A DNA stretch of 64,000 bases from Theropithecus gelada (GCF_003255815.1 NC_037673.1:160620793-160684792), one strand, 5' to 3'. Shown: positions 9,579-22,585, counted from the first letter of the stretch. Numbers and translations are program-made. Notes: generated from the letters alone by a model not told the origin.

Positions 9579-12494
9579 TATATATAAAAATATGTGATGT
9601 ACCCAGTGGAGCTTAATCCTACCAGTGTTATCACCATTTGTAAACATTTGAAAGACTGGGATCCAATCTGCTTAACTAGATTTTTTAAGTGAGTAGGACG
9701 GATCACTGCTTATTAAGCACACAATATAAAAAAGGCACGTTTGTCTTGCTTGGTTGTTTTCATGCTCGTAGAGTAAGCAAAAAGGAAATGTACTATCAGA
9801 CAGGTGAACAGTACCCCTCATATGTGAACCTTTTGAGAACTGGATGAGTTTTTAGTTATCCCGTACGTATTATGTTAGTCTCATGTTTCTTTACTTTTTT
9901 TTTTTTTTTTTTTTATTGAGTCTGGTTTCCTGAAAGCTTCTCTCTGAATATATTTAAGGATGAACTCGTTGACCTTTTTTTCTTCCATTCATCTGGATTA
10001 TTCAACATCTTGGAAATAATGACAGGAAATAAGTGTGACTCTAATTTCAATATTGCTTTATTTAAAACTTCAAATTCATTTTATTGATGACAATGGATAT
10101 TTCAAGAAGATGTACATGAGTCATCCCCTAGCCCAGTGATAAAGTGGGAGAAGGTGAAAATGCAATAATTTCCTTCCTCCTTTCCTTCTGCACCAATTCC
10201 CAATCCCCTTAGAATTCTCTTGTGCTATGTAAAAAAGGACACATAGGGCTTCACATAGGTGAGGCATAATTTCTTTTCTGAATTTTTGAACATTTGAAGT
10301 GTTTCATTCCCCAGAGTATTCACCGTGGCATCACTTTTAAGTCCCTAGCTGTCTCACATTGTGATGTTCCTTGCCCAAGCTCAAGTTTTGTATTATGCCT
10401 TATTTTCCTGTGATCATCTTCATATGAATGTTTCAAGGAGGTTTACAATTACATCAGAAATATGGGCTGAATATTATCACTCCTTCAGTCAAAACTATTT
10501 TTGAGCATCAAAAAAACTTGATTTATATCATGTATTAGTGTATTTATTTTGAACAATGGAACTGCTTAAATCTGAGAAATAGCTTTTTGTGTAGTATAAG
10601 CCACATTTCTGGTCATCATATTCTATTACTATAACATGATTTTTTGGTAAGAAATTACTTATTAAACATAATCGAAAGTCCATTACTGAGAGTTGTGACA
10701 TAGAACAGTATTATTATTCTGCTCAGTATACTGCCACCTATTTTGTTGTAGGTGAAATTCATTAAGAGAATTAGAGAACTTCAACTGTCATGTCAGAAGA
10801 GAGGTAAAATTTTTTTCAGCTAAGACCTGATTTCCTTAAACATTTGCTATCTTTAAAATATCATGGTCTATCTCTGTAGATTGTGACACACATTCTGTAG
10901 ACTCAGAATTTATCTTCCTTTTCAAATTTGAGTAATGCCAAAATGTTTTCCAATGAAAAGCAAGGTATTTAATAAGATTGTTGGTTAAGAACTGAGTAGT
11001 AATATATTCTAAAAGTCTTTTTAGAACTCTATTTAGAATTTTAGAAATAATGTAGTCAAAAGATTCTTTGCCTACATTATTTCATTTTATTTCCAATGGA
11101 ATTCCATAGCAACTGTATTATTCTCCCCATTTCACAAGAAATGCAGATTCATATATAGTAAAAAGTAGGGCCAAAACAAAAGTATATGCACATCTTACAA
11201 TTGTGTGATTATTAATGAGCAACATAATTGGTGATGCATACTTTATTTATGGTACTTTTTGTTTTCAATATAATGGAAGACATGTTACTCCAAATAAAAT
11301 TGATCACAGCTTAGTTTAATGTTTCTCTCATGAGATCTTCCCTTCTATTTTTATCTTATCTATTCACTTTTCTAAAAACCCTTCTATATTCTCTACCCCA
11401 CCTCAGGGCTCATCTCTACATCATAGTTTTCCAGGTACATTGCCCACTTAAAATATGTTCATGTTGTTATTAATTCTGAGTTCATATTCTCAAGAGAAGA
11501 AAGTTGATAGACTATATTCATATTTTAGTGTGATATCAGAACATAATGGCACTGGTTGATCTATTTATTTTGTTGTGGCCTCTGAGTTACATTTGTTTCT
11601 GGTACAATCAGCTTAGGTTGAATATAAAGGATCATGCGGCAAGCATTGTTACCTAAAATTTACCCCCTTCACTAGGTATCTATAGGACAATCATGGACAC
11701 CTGAAATAAGCAATGGGAAAGAGGGGGTGAGGTGAACAGATGACGGGTGAATATTTTTCTTGATATTTAAAATGATAAAACTTAATCAGGAATGTCATAT
11801 TTTAAAATGATAAACTGCATTAGAAGACATAGCACTGCTAGGAATGACAAATGGCAAATGCTTCATTCAAGGCTCAATTTTTATTTGATACTGAGAGCTC
11901 ATACTGCCACTAGATAAGCTCAGTACAGAAAACTTTCAAAATGGAATCCTTTGTAATCCCTGGAAATTCCCTGGGAGGACCTCTGGATGAGGATACTCTA
12001 CTGTTACCTAAGCCTTCTTCCATCTCTTCAATTTATATTCTTAGTTGCATTTCTTTAAGATTTTGTACTACAGAACACTTTAAAGTATAACCACAGCATT
12101 TTTGCTGTTCTAATACAAACTTGACTTTTTTATCTAAAGAGCAGAAATCGAGAAATGTAAGCAGTTTGTAAAAGGTCATCTAACCAAAGAGAGCTATGAA
12201 TTCAAACACCTGTCTTATCAGATCGGTTAGTGTTCCTTAAACCACCCTTCTTCTGTCCAAAGGTAAATTTAAAAATATTCTAAATAATTGGACACACTTG
12301 TTATTCAATTTCTTTGGAAACAAGTGAACTAACTGAATACTCTGATTTCTGAAGATATTTTATATATCAACTCTTTGGATAGTTAATTTTCAATATTGAG
12401 GAAACAGTAAGCTATATTATAATGAAAACCAAAACTTGTTTGAAATCTTTCTTCAATTCATAAGGAACTCCGGTGACACTTTTATGAACATTTT
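9579..12494. other. Unassigned AT-rich DNA with a few relics
   Basis: No coding exon or RNA gene. It contains a 20-T run at 9895-9914, a MIR relic at about 11070-11180 and a possible second MIR (antisense) at about 12120-12240. The remainder is AT-rich and unrecognised. Confidence 0.4.
11070..11180 (-). repeat. MIR SINE fragment
   Basis: Antisense MIR wording: 'ctacattatttcatt', 'ctgtattattctccccattt', 'cacaagaaatgcagattc'. Strongly eroded. Confidence 0.55.
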
Positions 12495-12849
12495 TGCTGT
12501 GTTCAGAGTGCTGCTTCTTCCCTAATTTGTAAATTGAAGCCTAATCTCTGATGTGGCAGTATTAAGAGGTAGGGCCTTTAGGAGGTGATTAGGTCATGAA
12601 GGCTCTGCCCTCATAAAGGGGGTAGTGTTCTTATAAAAGAGGCTTGAGGGAGACCTTTTGCCCTTCCGTCATGTGCGAACACAGCTATAAGGCACCGTCT
12701 AGGAGAAGCAGACCCTTACCAGAGTCTGAATCTGCTGATACTTTGATTTGGACTTTCCAGTCTTCAGAACTGCGAGCAGTAAGTTTCTATTGTTTATAAA
12801 TTACCGAGTCGAAGGTATTTTGCTATAACAGTCAAAACGGACTAAGACA
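12495..12849 (+). repeat. MLT1-type 5' LTR
   Basis: MaLR LTR wording: 'gcagtattaagaggtagg', 'tttaggaggtgattagg', 'tgaatctgctgata', 'gactttccagtcttcag', 'ctataacagtcaaaacgg'. It matches the 3' LTR along its length. Confidence 0.88.
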
Positions 12850-14747
12850 GAAATTGGTGCAAAGAAATGGGGGTACTGTATTTGCTCTAAGAAATACCTT
12901 AAAATGTGGAGTGGCCTTGGAACTGGTTAATTGGTAGAGGCTGGAGGTACATACTAGAAAAAGCCTACATCATCATGAATGGACCATTAAGGGCGATTTG
13001 CGGGAGGGCTCAGAAGAGAGCTATAGAGAAAGTCTCAGTCTTCTTAAGAGATTGCCTGAGTGGTCGTGTGATCATGTTGATAGGAATATGGATAGTGAAG
13101 ACCATTCTGGTGAAGTTTCAGCTGCAACTAAGCTACATGTTATTGGAAACTGAAGGAGAGGCCATCCTCTTTATAAAGTGGCGAAGAACTTGGATGAATT
13201 GTGTTAGTGTTCTAGCGCTTTGTAGAAGGAGAAACTTACAAGTGATGAAATTGGATATTTAGCAGAATAAATATCTAAGCAAGGTGTTGAGAGGTTGAGG
13301 GTATGGCGTGGTCTCTCTTGACTATTTACAGTAAAATGGAAGAAGAGAAAACAAATTAAAAATGGAATTTATAATCAAAAGGAAGCAGTATTTAAGATTT
13401 GAAAAATTCTTAGCCTGACCATGTTTAAAGTATGAAAAAGACAGTTTCAGAGAGAACACCAAGGATGTGGCCAAGCAAACCTTGCAAGCAACTCTTGAAC
13501 AAGGAGATTTGTATGAGTAGAAAGAATCTAGGTGCTGCTCCTCAAGACAAAAAAAAAGAATGACCCTGGGCCAGGCACGGTGGCTCACACCTTTAATTCC
13601 AGCACTTTAGGAGGCTGAGGCAGGCAGATGACTTGAGGCCAGGAGTTCAAGACCAGCCTGGCCAACATGGTAGACCCTGACTCTACTAAAAATACAAAAA
13701 ATTAGCCAGGTGTGGTGGCACCTGCCTGTGGTCCCAGTTACTCATGAGGCTGAAGCATGAGAATCACTTGAACCTGGGAGGCGGAGGTTGCAGAGAGCCA
13801 AGATTGTGAATTCTGTTACTGCATTCCAGCCTGGGCTACAGAGCGAGACTCTGTCTCAAAAAACAAAAAACAAAAAACAAAAATAAACACACACACACAC
13901 ACACACAGAATGACCCTGAAGGCATTTCAGAGGCAGGACTGCCTTTCCCATCATAGGCCCAGAATTCCAGGGTCTTCAGAGGCAGAGTGATTTGAAGGAT
14001 CTACCCAACCTGTGACTCCAGCAGGTAGAAGAGCACTTCCAGCTGCCCCTCCAGAGGGCATAGTGTTTGAAAGGTGCTATTTCTGCTGGCATGCAGAGTA
14101 CACAAGCTCTAGGCACATAGTTATCTCCACTTCAGTTTCAAAGAATACTCCAGAGAGACTTGAAGCTTAAAAATAATCTCTGGCTTGATGTCTTAACCTT
14201 CCAAACAAACTGGGGTGGTAAATGAGTCCGCAAGGCTCCAGGAAGCCATGGCCCCATGGTTTTGCTGGGCACAGCTCATGCAGCAGCTCTGATACATGGA
14301 AGTCACACTCCTGCATCTCTCCTAGGCAAGAGTTGCACACTGGTAGCTCTACTGGTCTCTTGTCTTGGGAATATCCTTCCCTCTAGAGTTCTCCTGGGCC
14401 TGTTGTTTGCCCTGTTGGATTTTGGACTTTCTTGGGACCAGGTACCTCTTGCTTTCTTACTATTTCTCACTTTTGAAATGGGAATGTCTGTGTCTGTTTC
14501 ACCATTGTATTTTGGAAACACATCACTTGTTTGATTTCCCAAGCTCACAGCTGGGAAGAAATTTGCTTCAGAATGAATTATAACCTTAAGTTTCACTCAT
14601 ATCTTATTTAGATGATATTTAGATGTACCTTTGGACTTAGACTTTAAAGTTGATGCTGGAATAAGATAAGACTTTTGGAGTATTTGAATGAAGTAAATGT
14701 ATTTTGCAAATGAGAAGGACGTTAACTTTGGGGGGCCAGGGACAGAA
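12850..14747 (+). other. MaLR internal region (non-coding), with Alu
   Basis: It starts with a primer-binding-like 'attggtgcaaagaaatgggg'. It continues with MaLR-int phrases ('gtggccttggaactgg', 'gagggctcagaagaga', 'gtgatcatgttgatagg') and near its 3' end 'gttgatgctggaataag'. The 118-residue ORF at 12906-13262 and the antiparallel ORFs at 14256-14596 show no recognisable protein motif, so I read them as chance ORFs. Confidence 0.8.
13569..13906 (+). mobile_element. Alu (AluS/J-type) with (CA)n tail
   Basis: Full-length Alu from 'ggccaggcacggtggctcac'. Perfect 12-bp target duplications (agaatgaccctg) lie at 13557-13568 and 13907-13918. The A-rich tail (aaacaaaa repeats) has evolved into a (CA)n microsatellite at about 13887-13906. 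Confidence 0.95.
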
Positions 14748-15089
14748 TGCTGTGATTTTAATGCTTGTCCCCTAAAATTTATAGATTAACACTTAATCCT
14801 CAAGTGACAGTATTAATAAATGAAGCGTTTAGGAGGTGATTAGGTCAGGAGGGCTCTTCCCTCCTGAATATGATTTCTGCCCTAATAAAAGAGGTTTGAG
14901 GGAGACCTTTTGCCCTTCTGCCATGTGAGGTGCTGTTTAGAGCAACTGACTCTCACCAAACACTAAATCTGCTGGTGACTTGATCTTGGACTTCCCAGCC
15001 TCCAGAACAGTGAATAATAAATATCTATTTTTTTTGGAAATTACCCAGTCTAAGGAATTTTGTTATAGCACCCCACACAGTCTAAGACA
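14748..15089 (+). repeat. MLT1-type 3' LTR
   Basis: Pairs with the 5' LTR: 'tttaggaggtgattaggtca', 'gagggagaccttttgccctt', 'aatctgctggtgacttgatc', 'cttcccagcctccagaa'. A T8 run lies near its 3' end. Confidence 0.9.
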
Positions 15090-15499
15090 ATCTTTGAATC
15101 CAGAAAACTGGATTCAATCAATCTATGCATGATCCAGAAGCAGTTTCGGTTTTCAGTGAATACTTAAATACTTAAGTTTTCTCACTTGTCATTCATCCTT
15201 TTTGCATACAAGTGAAGTGCAGAAATTTTCAGTTGCATAGCCCCTGTATATCTGTTCAACTAGCTGGTTCTTAAGGATCACATAGGGAACAAAATGAAAG
15301 AATACAGAAGTGTGTGCCATCAGCTGTGCAAGTTTTCACTTTCCTGATTCTGGAATCTGCAGTAGGTTCCATGGGTCCCTGGAAAAGTTCTTGGTCACAT
15401 CTGGGCCAGTAAATTGCTTCAATGAGTTATACCCTTCTTTGTTGACTTTGCATTTTTATGTCTCAAAGACAAGAGGTATATTAATTTTAAAAATTGTAC
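15090..15499. other. No gene or repeat recognised
   Basis: Unassigned sequence between the MaLR element and a hAT relic. An 81-residue ORF at 15310-15555 has no recognisable motif. Confidence 0.4.
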
Positions 15500-15826
15500 T
15501 AGCACTGTCCAAAAGTAATATAACGGTGCCACAAATGCAGTCATCAATTTTCTAGTAGCAACATTTCAAAAATAAATCCAATTAAATTAAAGATGAAGAT
15601 AATTTTTTAAAATATATTTTATTTTCCTAGTGTTCAAAAATATATTCATTTCAAATAAAATCAATATGACATGATTAATGAGATATTTTATATTCCTTTC
15701 CTTCATACTGAGTCATTGAAATCCAATGTGTATTTTACTCTTATAACACTATTCAGTTCGAACCTGCAGCATTTCACATTCCCAAATACCACAAGTGGCT
15801 CCTGGCCACCATATTGGATGCTACAG
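15500..15826 (+). mobile_element. hAT-type DNA transposon relic (MER33/MER3-like)
   Basis: It starts 'tagcactgtcc' and ends 'atattggatgctacag', eroded forms of the family's CAG..CTGTCCAA inverted termini. Between them are 'attaatgagatattttatat', 'catactgagtcattgaaatc' and 'caatgtgtattttactct' in family order. About 327 bp, non-coding. The exact family name is from memory. Confidence 0.65.
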
Positions 15827-16136
15827 GTCTAAACTGTCACTTCTAATCATTTTGTGAGGCAAAGAAGTAGGGATGATTTTGCTATGACCAATTAATACAT
15901 TATAGAAAAACTTTACAATGATCATTTTCACATACTGTAGTTTTATATGTTAAGATATGTGGAAATCTTTTATGTAAATGTGTATTACTAAATTATAGGA
16001 AATGAAAAAAATTGACTATAGGGACTAAAGTAAGTGGAAGTATATTCATAATACTAAATTATCCAAATGATATTATAAGCAAACATGAGTATATAAATAT
16101 AGTCCTTATATTATTAATTGAAAAAAAAGATGACAT
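15827..16136. other. No gene or repeat recognised
   Basis: About 310 bp of AT-rich sequence. It does not match the left flank of duplication copy A, so the shared block really begins near 16137. Confidence 0.4.
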
Positions 16137-16469
16137 CTGCATTTTCCATAGTAAATATTTCTGAGAATAAAACAAAAATCATATTAACTGAAAATAATTT
16201 ATAAAGCAGTTTTTAAGTTGTAATTCCATCTGTGGGTATTAATTATTTTTGTGCTGACATATGTCTTATTCTAATTCCACATACGTCTAATACTTATTCT
16301 AGTATTGCTGTGCTATTCATAATTTGAAAAATTAACTAAATGTATGCATTTACTATAATAACCCCTTAAGGTGGAAAAAAAAGCAGTGTGCAGGATAGTT
16401 TATGTAATATGATCTAAGTTTTATAAAAAGTATATGTAAACATGCATAAAGAAATCCAGAAACATGTAT
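16137..16469. repeat. Local duplication, copy B (pairs with 9261-9578)
   Basis: About 333 bp matching copy A in the same orientation, 6.9 kb away, with an extra ~15 bp in the middle. To the right (16470-16700) the sequence continues in an L1M-3'-like way that copy A lacks. Copy B is therefore more likely the parent, or at least the more complete context. Confidence 0.75.
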
Positions 16470-17509
16470 CATGTTATTAGCAACTGTTTTCTCTTAGTAT
16501 TAGAATTGGAAGATCAGAAAAGAAATAACACCACTTTTCTTCTGGTGTGTACTTTCTTTTTAGTGAGAAATTTATGGAAGATTTTTAAGTTTTTGTTTTC
16601 ATATCTTTCCAATTAAATAAAAATGTAAAAGGAAAGCTATCTAAAGTAGATACTTACTTGTGTCTTTATTAATTTATGTTGCCATCATACATGTCATTTT
16701 GGTGCTCTGTCCTGTCTTTCTAAGGCTATCAGAAATTCAAGCAGATGCTACAATTGTTCTAGACTATTTAGATAGTCCAAATAGGGGAAACTGAAAACAT
16801 TTATTCATGCAAGACACTAAATAATGTAATAACCACATTAACATTTTCATTTCTGACAAGCTTCTGAAGGTCTAGGAACTACTACAATGACAATTAAAAT
16901 AATAATAATTCAGTATTTGATTGTGTTCAACCGGAGTAGATTCACTCTCCCTCTCGGAGACTAGAGCCCTTGATTTTCTGGAGAACCAAATGGGACTATT
17001 ATATTCATTTATTGATAAAGAATATGTTCATGATGGTTTTTATTTGTTTGTTTTTGTCTTTAAATAGTAAGTTTAGTGACCAAGGGTGATTTAAAAAAAT
17101 TAAAACTCCTTAAGAGGCCAAGTGTTGACAGGATTGGTGGGAATAACCAGCTGTAATATAAAAGAGAGTGGAAACCCAGCAAAATAAAGATCACAGGAGC
17201 ATTTAACTGTTTTTCTCCCTGAGTATCCGCTAATCTAAGTAAACCAGGCTTTGAGGTTTGTTGTTCTGCTGGGCAGAAGGAGGAAAGTCAAAGTCAGTGC
17301 CTGCCATCTGGGGCTGGGAACCCCATGGGAAACCAAACCCACATTAAATAAGAACCACAAAATAACACACTGTCAGGAAAGAGAGGAAGTAATCATGATT
17401 CCCATTGTCAGAAATGGGGATGAAGTTGGAGGGAAAGTCTCCATCTACCATCTAGAGAACAAGAAAAAGGAAAACAAGTAAACAAAGCAATCTTGAGTTG
17501 TGGCTGTGG
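16470..17509. other. Unassigned, first part possibly L1M 3' end
   Basis: 16470-16700 may continue an old L1M 3'UTR. After that I see no repeat, exon or RNA gene. A 76-residue ORF at 17251-17481 has no recognisable motif. Confidence 0.35.
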
Positions 17510-17800
17510 GCTGTAAATTATTATAACATCTTTGTCTTTTACTCTGAATGAATTAGTGGCCCTTATGGGGCTTGAGGCAGAAAAGTAGTAGGATCCGAAT
17601 TAAGTTCTAGAAGTATCCCCTGGGCTGCTGTGTGGCAGATGGTCTATAGGAGGAAGGGTGGGTGCAAAGAGGACAGTTAGTTTGCTGGTGCAGTAACTTA
17701 TCAAGAGGATGTTCAGACCACAGTGACAAGTAGAACTGATAAAAAGAGTCATGCCTAGACATTTTTCACAGGTACAGCAGTTTGGATTTTCTGACTATAA
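17510..17800 (-). repeat. L2 LINE relic (antisense)
   Basis: Antisense L2 wording: 'ctgggctgctgtgtggcaga', 'ggaggaagggtgggtgcaaa', 'gctggtgcagtaact'. These match the reverse complement of the L2 ORF2 region. Confidence 0.65.
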
Positions 17801-17839
17801 ATATGGAATGTGAGCAAAAGGAGTCTGACACCAAAGTAG

Positions 17840-18300
17840 TTGAAAACACATACACTCTTAAATCCAGCAATTTCACTCCAAAGTATATTTGTTAGAACTA
17901 TTCCTACTTACATCAGCAAGGACGTCTGTACAAGAATATACTGTTAAACATTGTTTATTATTGTTCATTTTGTTCCCATTACCAGGGGAATAAACAAAAT
18001 ACAATATTTTAAAATCATGTAATACTATTCGACAATTAAAGTGAAATAGATCTATGTCCATTACGTGGCTAATCTCGAAAATGAAATGAAATAAAAAAAA
18101 TAATAGGTACAGTATAACACTCTTTAGGTAAAGAATAAAATCCACAATTTAATATTATACATTGAGTAGAAATACATAAATTTTAGGAAACATATAGAAA
18201 CTTGAACTAGACAGACAAGCACAGATTCATGGAAGCAATAATTTTTTGACAATGAAGACAATTAAGAAAATCAAGATGAGGACCTTGGCATTTGTTATAA
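17840..18300 (+). repeat. L1M LINE relic
   Basis: Eroded end of an old L1 ORF2/3' region: 'aatccagcaatttcactcc', 'gtctgtacaagaatatactg', 'aatactattcgacaatta', 'ggctaatctcgaaaatg'. The 90-residue antisense ORF over it is a shadow. Confidence 0.65.
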
Positions 18301-19374
18301 TAATCTGCATTTCTCTATATTTTCTAAAAAGATTCATTACATTTGTCAAAGTCTTGGTAAGAAAAGCTGTTTAAAAGAGAATTCTAACCAATAAAATTGC
18401 AAGTCACTTGATGGCGTGGATATAATTTTATATAGTTAGTTCCCAAGCTTGTAGCTACTCAAATTATGTTCAACAATTTTAGCAAAATTCATCAAAAGCT
18501 TACTGTGATCAGAGGATACTCAAAGAACAGGATTCTGACCCCAAGAAACACAATCAGGTTATATTTCTTGTTTTTCTTAAAATAGATACGTTCCTCAAAT
18601 GAGGTAAGTAAAAGTGTAGGCAAAGTATGGGAGATGTGTATTTATTCTGATTGGGAGCAGTTTTTGCTGGGGGAAAAATGTGTATAATATTAATTTAGAA
18701 ATGTATTACATTGTTAGAATAAAAACAGAGGTTGCCAATTCCACAGAATCGTAGAAAGCCATATTTCAAGTGAGTAAGTTCAGAATGTAAAGCAGCAAAC
18801 TCTTCAGAACTGAATCTCAAACCTAAAAAAAAAGTGTATTCTGTGTTTTTTCCCCCAAAAGCTAGTTGAGTTGCAGCACCGGAATATTATATGTCATTCT
18901 TAAGCCTTACAATCGCGGATGTTAAGCCTATCTTAATTAAACATGATATAAAATGTTAAATAACATATGTATGAATATTTTATGCGTGAAAACATTTTGA
19001 AAGCTCTGCTATGCCACACAAATCTAAGGTACCCAGTTTTATAAACATAGGTATATGAATCTAAGAATAATAATAAAAACTATTTTAATGCTCACTTTCT
19101 TAGGGTCATGCATAATCGAAATTAAACTATTAAACTACCTCTGTGCATTACATTATTAAATTACTACTTCAGACCTAAGAGGTTGTAAGTACTAACATGA
19201 ATGCCGCATTACAGATAATTAGCAGGAAGTTTAAAGAGAATGAATGACTAGCTCAGTTAGTAAGTGGTTCTCTGAAGTTCTGTAACCCAGTTACTGGAAC
19301 CTCTGTAGTTACTGAGTAGGGTATTTGTGGTCCTTTCTATAGATGGCCGTATAATCTGATCATTAAATTTTTTT
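18301..19374. other. Unassigned AT-rich DNA
   Basis: No gene or RNA gene seen. A faint antisense MIR may lie around 19200-19290 ('gctcagttagtaagtgg'). Confidence 0.4.
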
Positions 19375-19615
19375 ATTTGTAATCACTGGGATCTGGGTTC
19401 AAACTCTAGCTCAATGACTTACCATCTTAATTGCCTCAAAGGTGTTAAATTCTTAAGCTTTATGTTTCTTATTTATGAAATTATTGATTATACTAACTAT
19501 AATAGACATGTTGTATGTTGTAAGAATAGTGTAAGAATTAAAGTAATGCCTAGGTTTAAAATAGTTGCTAGTGTCTAGTAAACATGTGTTCAATTTCTGT
19601 TATTATATATTTTTA
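19375..19615 (+). repeat. MIR SINE
   Basis: Sense MIR: 'tgggatctgggttcaaac', 'tctagctcaatgacttac', then the 3' tail 'agtaatgcctaggtttaa' and 'agtaaacatgtgttcaattt'. Confidence 0.75.
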
Positions 19616-21084
19616 AACATTATTATAAAGTAGATATGAAGTTAATGTTCAGTCTCAGGTTAACAAATTAATTGAATAACAATTAACACATGAGAACAAA
19701 TTAGGAAACTTCCAATAATCTCAGATTATTCTGTCATGAATAGTTTTGTCATCATTTGGGATAAAGTACTTTGTTAAAACATTCAACATGTTGAGAATCA
19801 TATTCAAAATCTAAGTACTAATAATATTCTAGTATTAACCATAGATTAAATTTTGATTATTATAATTTTCTTTTTGTGAATTTTGAGAAATCACAATAGC
19901 ATTTTTGTTCATGTGCTAAATCATTCATGGCATTCCATTTGAAGCCCAACAATATTAGAATGTGAAAACTGATGATTTAATTTTTATGTAATTAGTTCTC
20001 ATTTTTTTCTTTTCTTCCTTGTTTTATATTGCTTATCTAATCTTAAAACCTCACATTTTTTTGAGAGAGATACTTTGAGAAAATTCACAGAATTTGTTAT
20101 GTAATGAAGAAAATAGCATCTTTGTAGGATACACTATTCTAATGTTTTATTGGATGAAAAGTAAATCTTATTTTACTGATGATTATCACCATGTGCAAAA
20201 ATAAGTTTGTGAAGTATTATATTTCTGTTGGCATCCTTTCTCATATTCATGTGATAAAACATTGATTTCCAAATATCCTTTCACAAATCCCTCAAACAAT
20301 AACCAGTTTACACTTGAAGTGCACATGATCGCTCTCTGTTTCTCCCTCTCTCTTTCCTTAATGGCTTCACCTATCCATTAAGTATGCATATAATTAGGCC
20401 TTAATTGCATTTTCTATATCAATTTATCTTTCACTATTTCTTATGAGAATTCTCTATGAAACTAGACTACATATACATTGCTGTCTTCTCAAAATGGCCA
20501 CAAATTTGGAAAAACTACAATCTACTCACTTTTACTCAAATGTGTAAATAATCAGCATAGTCTAAAACCACCATTGTCTTTTGTAAAATACACTTGTTCA
20601 AATTAAAAGCTAAACTTTTCATAAGTTCAAGCAACAGAGCGCTCTTCTATGAATTTAATTCACTTTGCACTAAAATTCTCTCATATAAGCAAGCAAGCCA
20701 CATCATGACCTGATTACAAAAGTCAAATCTTAATGCCCCTTGGAAGAAATTATCTCATGAAAATGAGACTTGAAAGAATGAAAATAACCAAGCTAAAAGA
20801 GCATTGAATGTGTATTAACTGATGGTTACCTGATCTCTCATTAATTCCTTAGTGTTCAAGCCCTCACTACTATCTTCTGTTCAAGTAAAATTCCTGAAAA
20901 ACAGACAATAAAAACACATTGTGTTTATAATAGACGAATTCTATCAAAACTGATCATGATATTAAAAAATGCCATTAGGTAGAAAATATAGCATACTAGA
21001 TGGAGATATGAACTCTGACATTTAATAGACATGGATAAACACCCCATCTACTAATTTAATAGGTCTCTTGTATTCCAATCTAAT
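19616..21084. other. Unassigned AT-rich DNA
   Basis: About 1.5 kb, very AT-rich, without a recognisable gene, repeat or RNA. Confidence 0.4.
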
Positions 21085-21365
21085 CTAATCTATTTCAAGA
21101 TCCAACTCTAGTGCTTTCTTATCCATGAAGCTCTCATACAGAACACTACAGACCATCCTCTTCTCCAAATAAGTTTTTCTCAATTCATTTTTATTTCATA
21201 CATATTGTTCATCTCTATGGGATATATAATTATACATGTAATTTAAGTTTAGGCTTCCCATCTAGACTATGAGCAACTTGATGAAAGTGGGGTGATATTC
21301 CCCACAGTGGTGCCTGGCACTGTGCCTTTCTCAAAGTTTGTATTCGTAAATATTTCCTTTCCGTA
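21085..21365 (+). repeat. L2 LINE relic
   Basis: L2 3' wording: 'ccatgaagctctcatacag', 'agactatgagcaacttgatg', 'gtggtgcctggcactgtgc', 'aaatatttcc'. Confidence 0.65.
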
Positions 21366-21989
21366 TTGCTTAAAACAGCTATCTAGGTTCAAGATAGAAG
21401 ATTAAAAATTTTGATCTCATAAGTTTATGAGAAGCAGAACAAAATGTAAGTCTTTAATCAAAAACAATTTTAACATTTATTTTCATGATTGCTAAAAACA
21501 GTATTTAAACCATATTCAAAAATAAGCAACTTTACCAAAAAAGCAAATAAATGGAACAGAGGAAGGAAAAGGAGATGAATTTTACTTAAGAGCTACATTA
21601 ATCAACATAGGAGTGGTTATTTGATCTAGATCAAATAATCCTAACTATGTGTGTTTAATTTTAAGACCCAATCTATTTCAACCCAAGACTTAGATGTATA
21701 ACTGATCTTTCTTTTGTCTCTGGGTAGAAAGAAAAAAGGAGTGCTATTTTCAGGCAGAGAAACATAACAATTTTTAAAATGGTCTAGTATTTTCAAATTA
21801 TTTATACCTTACCTACTTACATTGCTTGTGCCAGATGTACAGATTTTATATCTGAATAATAAAGAAAACCATGTGTCCTTGTCTGTGAAGCTGCAATTTT
21901 AGTTCAACAGTAGGAATTTGAGACCATTAATGACTACTCCAAATGTATCTTTCACATTTCAAATAAATTCACAAGCTAGAATATTCTGT
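21366..21989. other. No gene or repeat recognised
   Basis: AT-rich unassigned DNA. The imperfect palindrome 'gatctagatc' occurs near 21622. Nothing else seen. Confidence 0.4.
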
Positions 21990-22380
21990 TCTCCCTACAG
22001 GGATTTGTATATGCTACTTCTTCAGCCTGGATGCTTCTTCCTTACTCAGTCCACAACACGTACCTGCCTTTTGCCTCAGCAACATTTATTTATTTTTCAG
22101 CTCCCTTTAAATCCCATTTAATCAGAATAAAACCTTCCTTAATGTCTTCTACTCCTAAGCCAGCATCATTTATGATGAACTCTCCTGGTGATTGCTTCTG
22201 ATTTGGAATTCTTATCTAGTTGTTAAATGTGGGGGTCATTGTGTGATAATTTGATTTACTCCTTGCCTCTTCTATTAGACTGAAAGCTAGGGAGGTGATG
22301 ATGAGTCATAGATGCTTTTATTCACAGTGTCAGATACACACTAAGGTAGGTACCCTTATTAAATGATAAACTAGAATTAT
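21990..22380 (+). repeat. L2 LINE relic
   Basis: 'tgctacttcttcagcctgga', 'tgcttcttccttactcagt', 'taaaaccttccttaatgtct', 'ttagactgaaagctaggga' follow the L2 3' order. Confidence 0.65.
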
Positions 22381-22585
22381 TTACTTGAAGATATCAATTC
22401 ATTTTTAAAGTACTGTGCAGCCTCTTCAGTGTGGCATGAATATCAATTATTTTGGGATCAAATTACATTAATAGAATTTGTAAAAATTGTCTACAGCAAT
22501 GATTTATTTAATGCATTTGGTCTTTTTTCACTTATTCACCTAAGATTATGTTATGCTCTTCACAAACCACCTATTATCAGTATGA

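Larger units (their letters stand above)
12495..15089 (+). mobile_element. Complete MLT1-type MaLR element (LTR-internal-LTR)
   Basis: Two similar LTRs in the same orientation (12495-12849 and 14748-15089, 355 and 342 bp) enclose ~1.9 kb of MaLR internal sequence containing one Alu. Both LTRs start tgctgtg and end taagaca. The flanking 5-mers are atttt (12490-12494) and atctt (15090-15094), a 4/5-matching target duplication, so both ends are original. MaLRs are non-autonomous relatives of ERV-L with no functional envelope or polymerase genes. I see no coding capacity here. Full elements are far less common than solo LTRs. Confidence 0.88.

Noticed and set aside
12906..13262. 118-residue ORF on the plus strand
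   Set aside because: It lies inside the MaLR internal region, which is non-coding; I see no retroviral or other domain.
13887..13906. Regularly spaced CA units, checked as a possible array
   Set aside because: A simple (CA)n in an Alu tail. No spacer-repeat structure of CRISPR type occurs anywhere in the window.
14256..14596. Overlapping ORFs of 72-97 residues on both strands
   Set aside because: They are frame shadows in the MaLR internal sequence before the 3' LTR.
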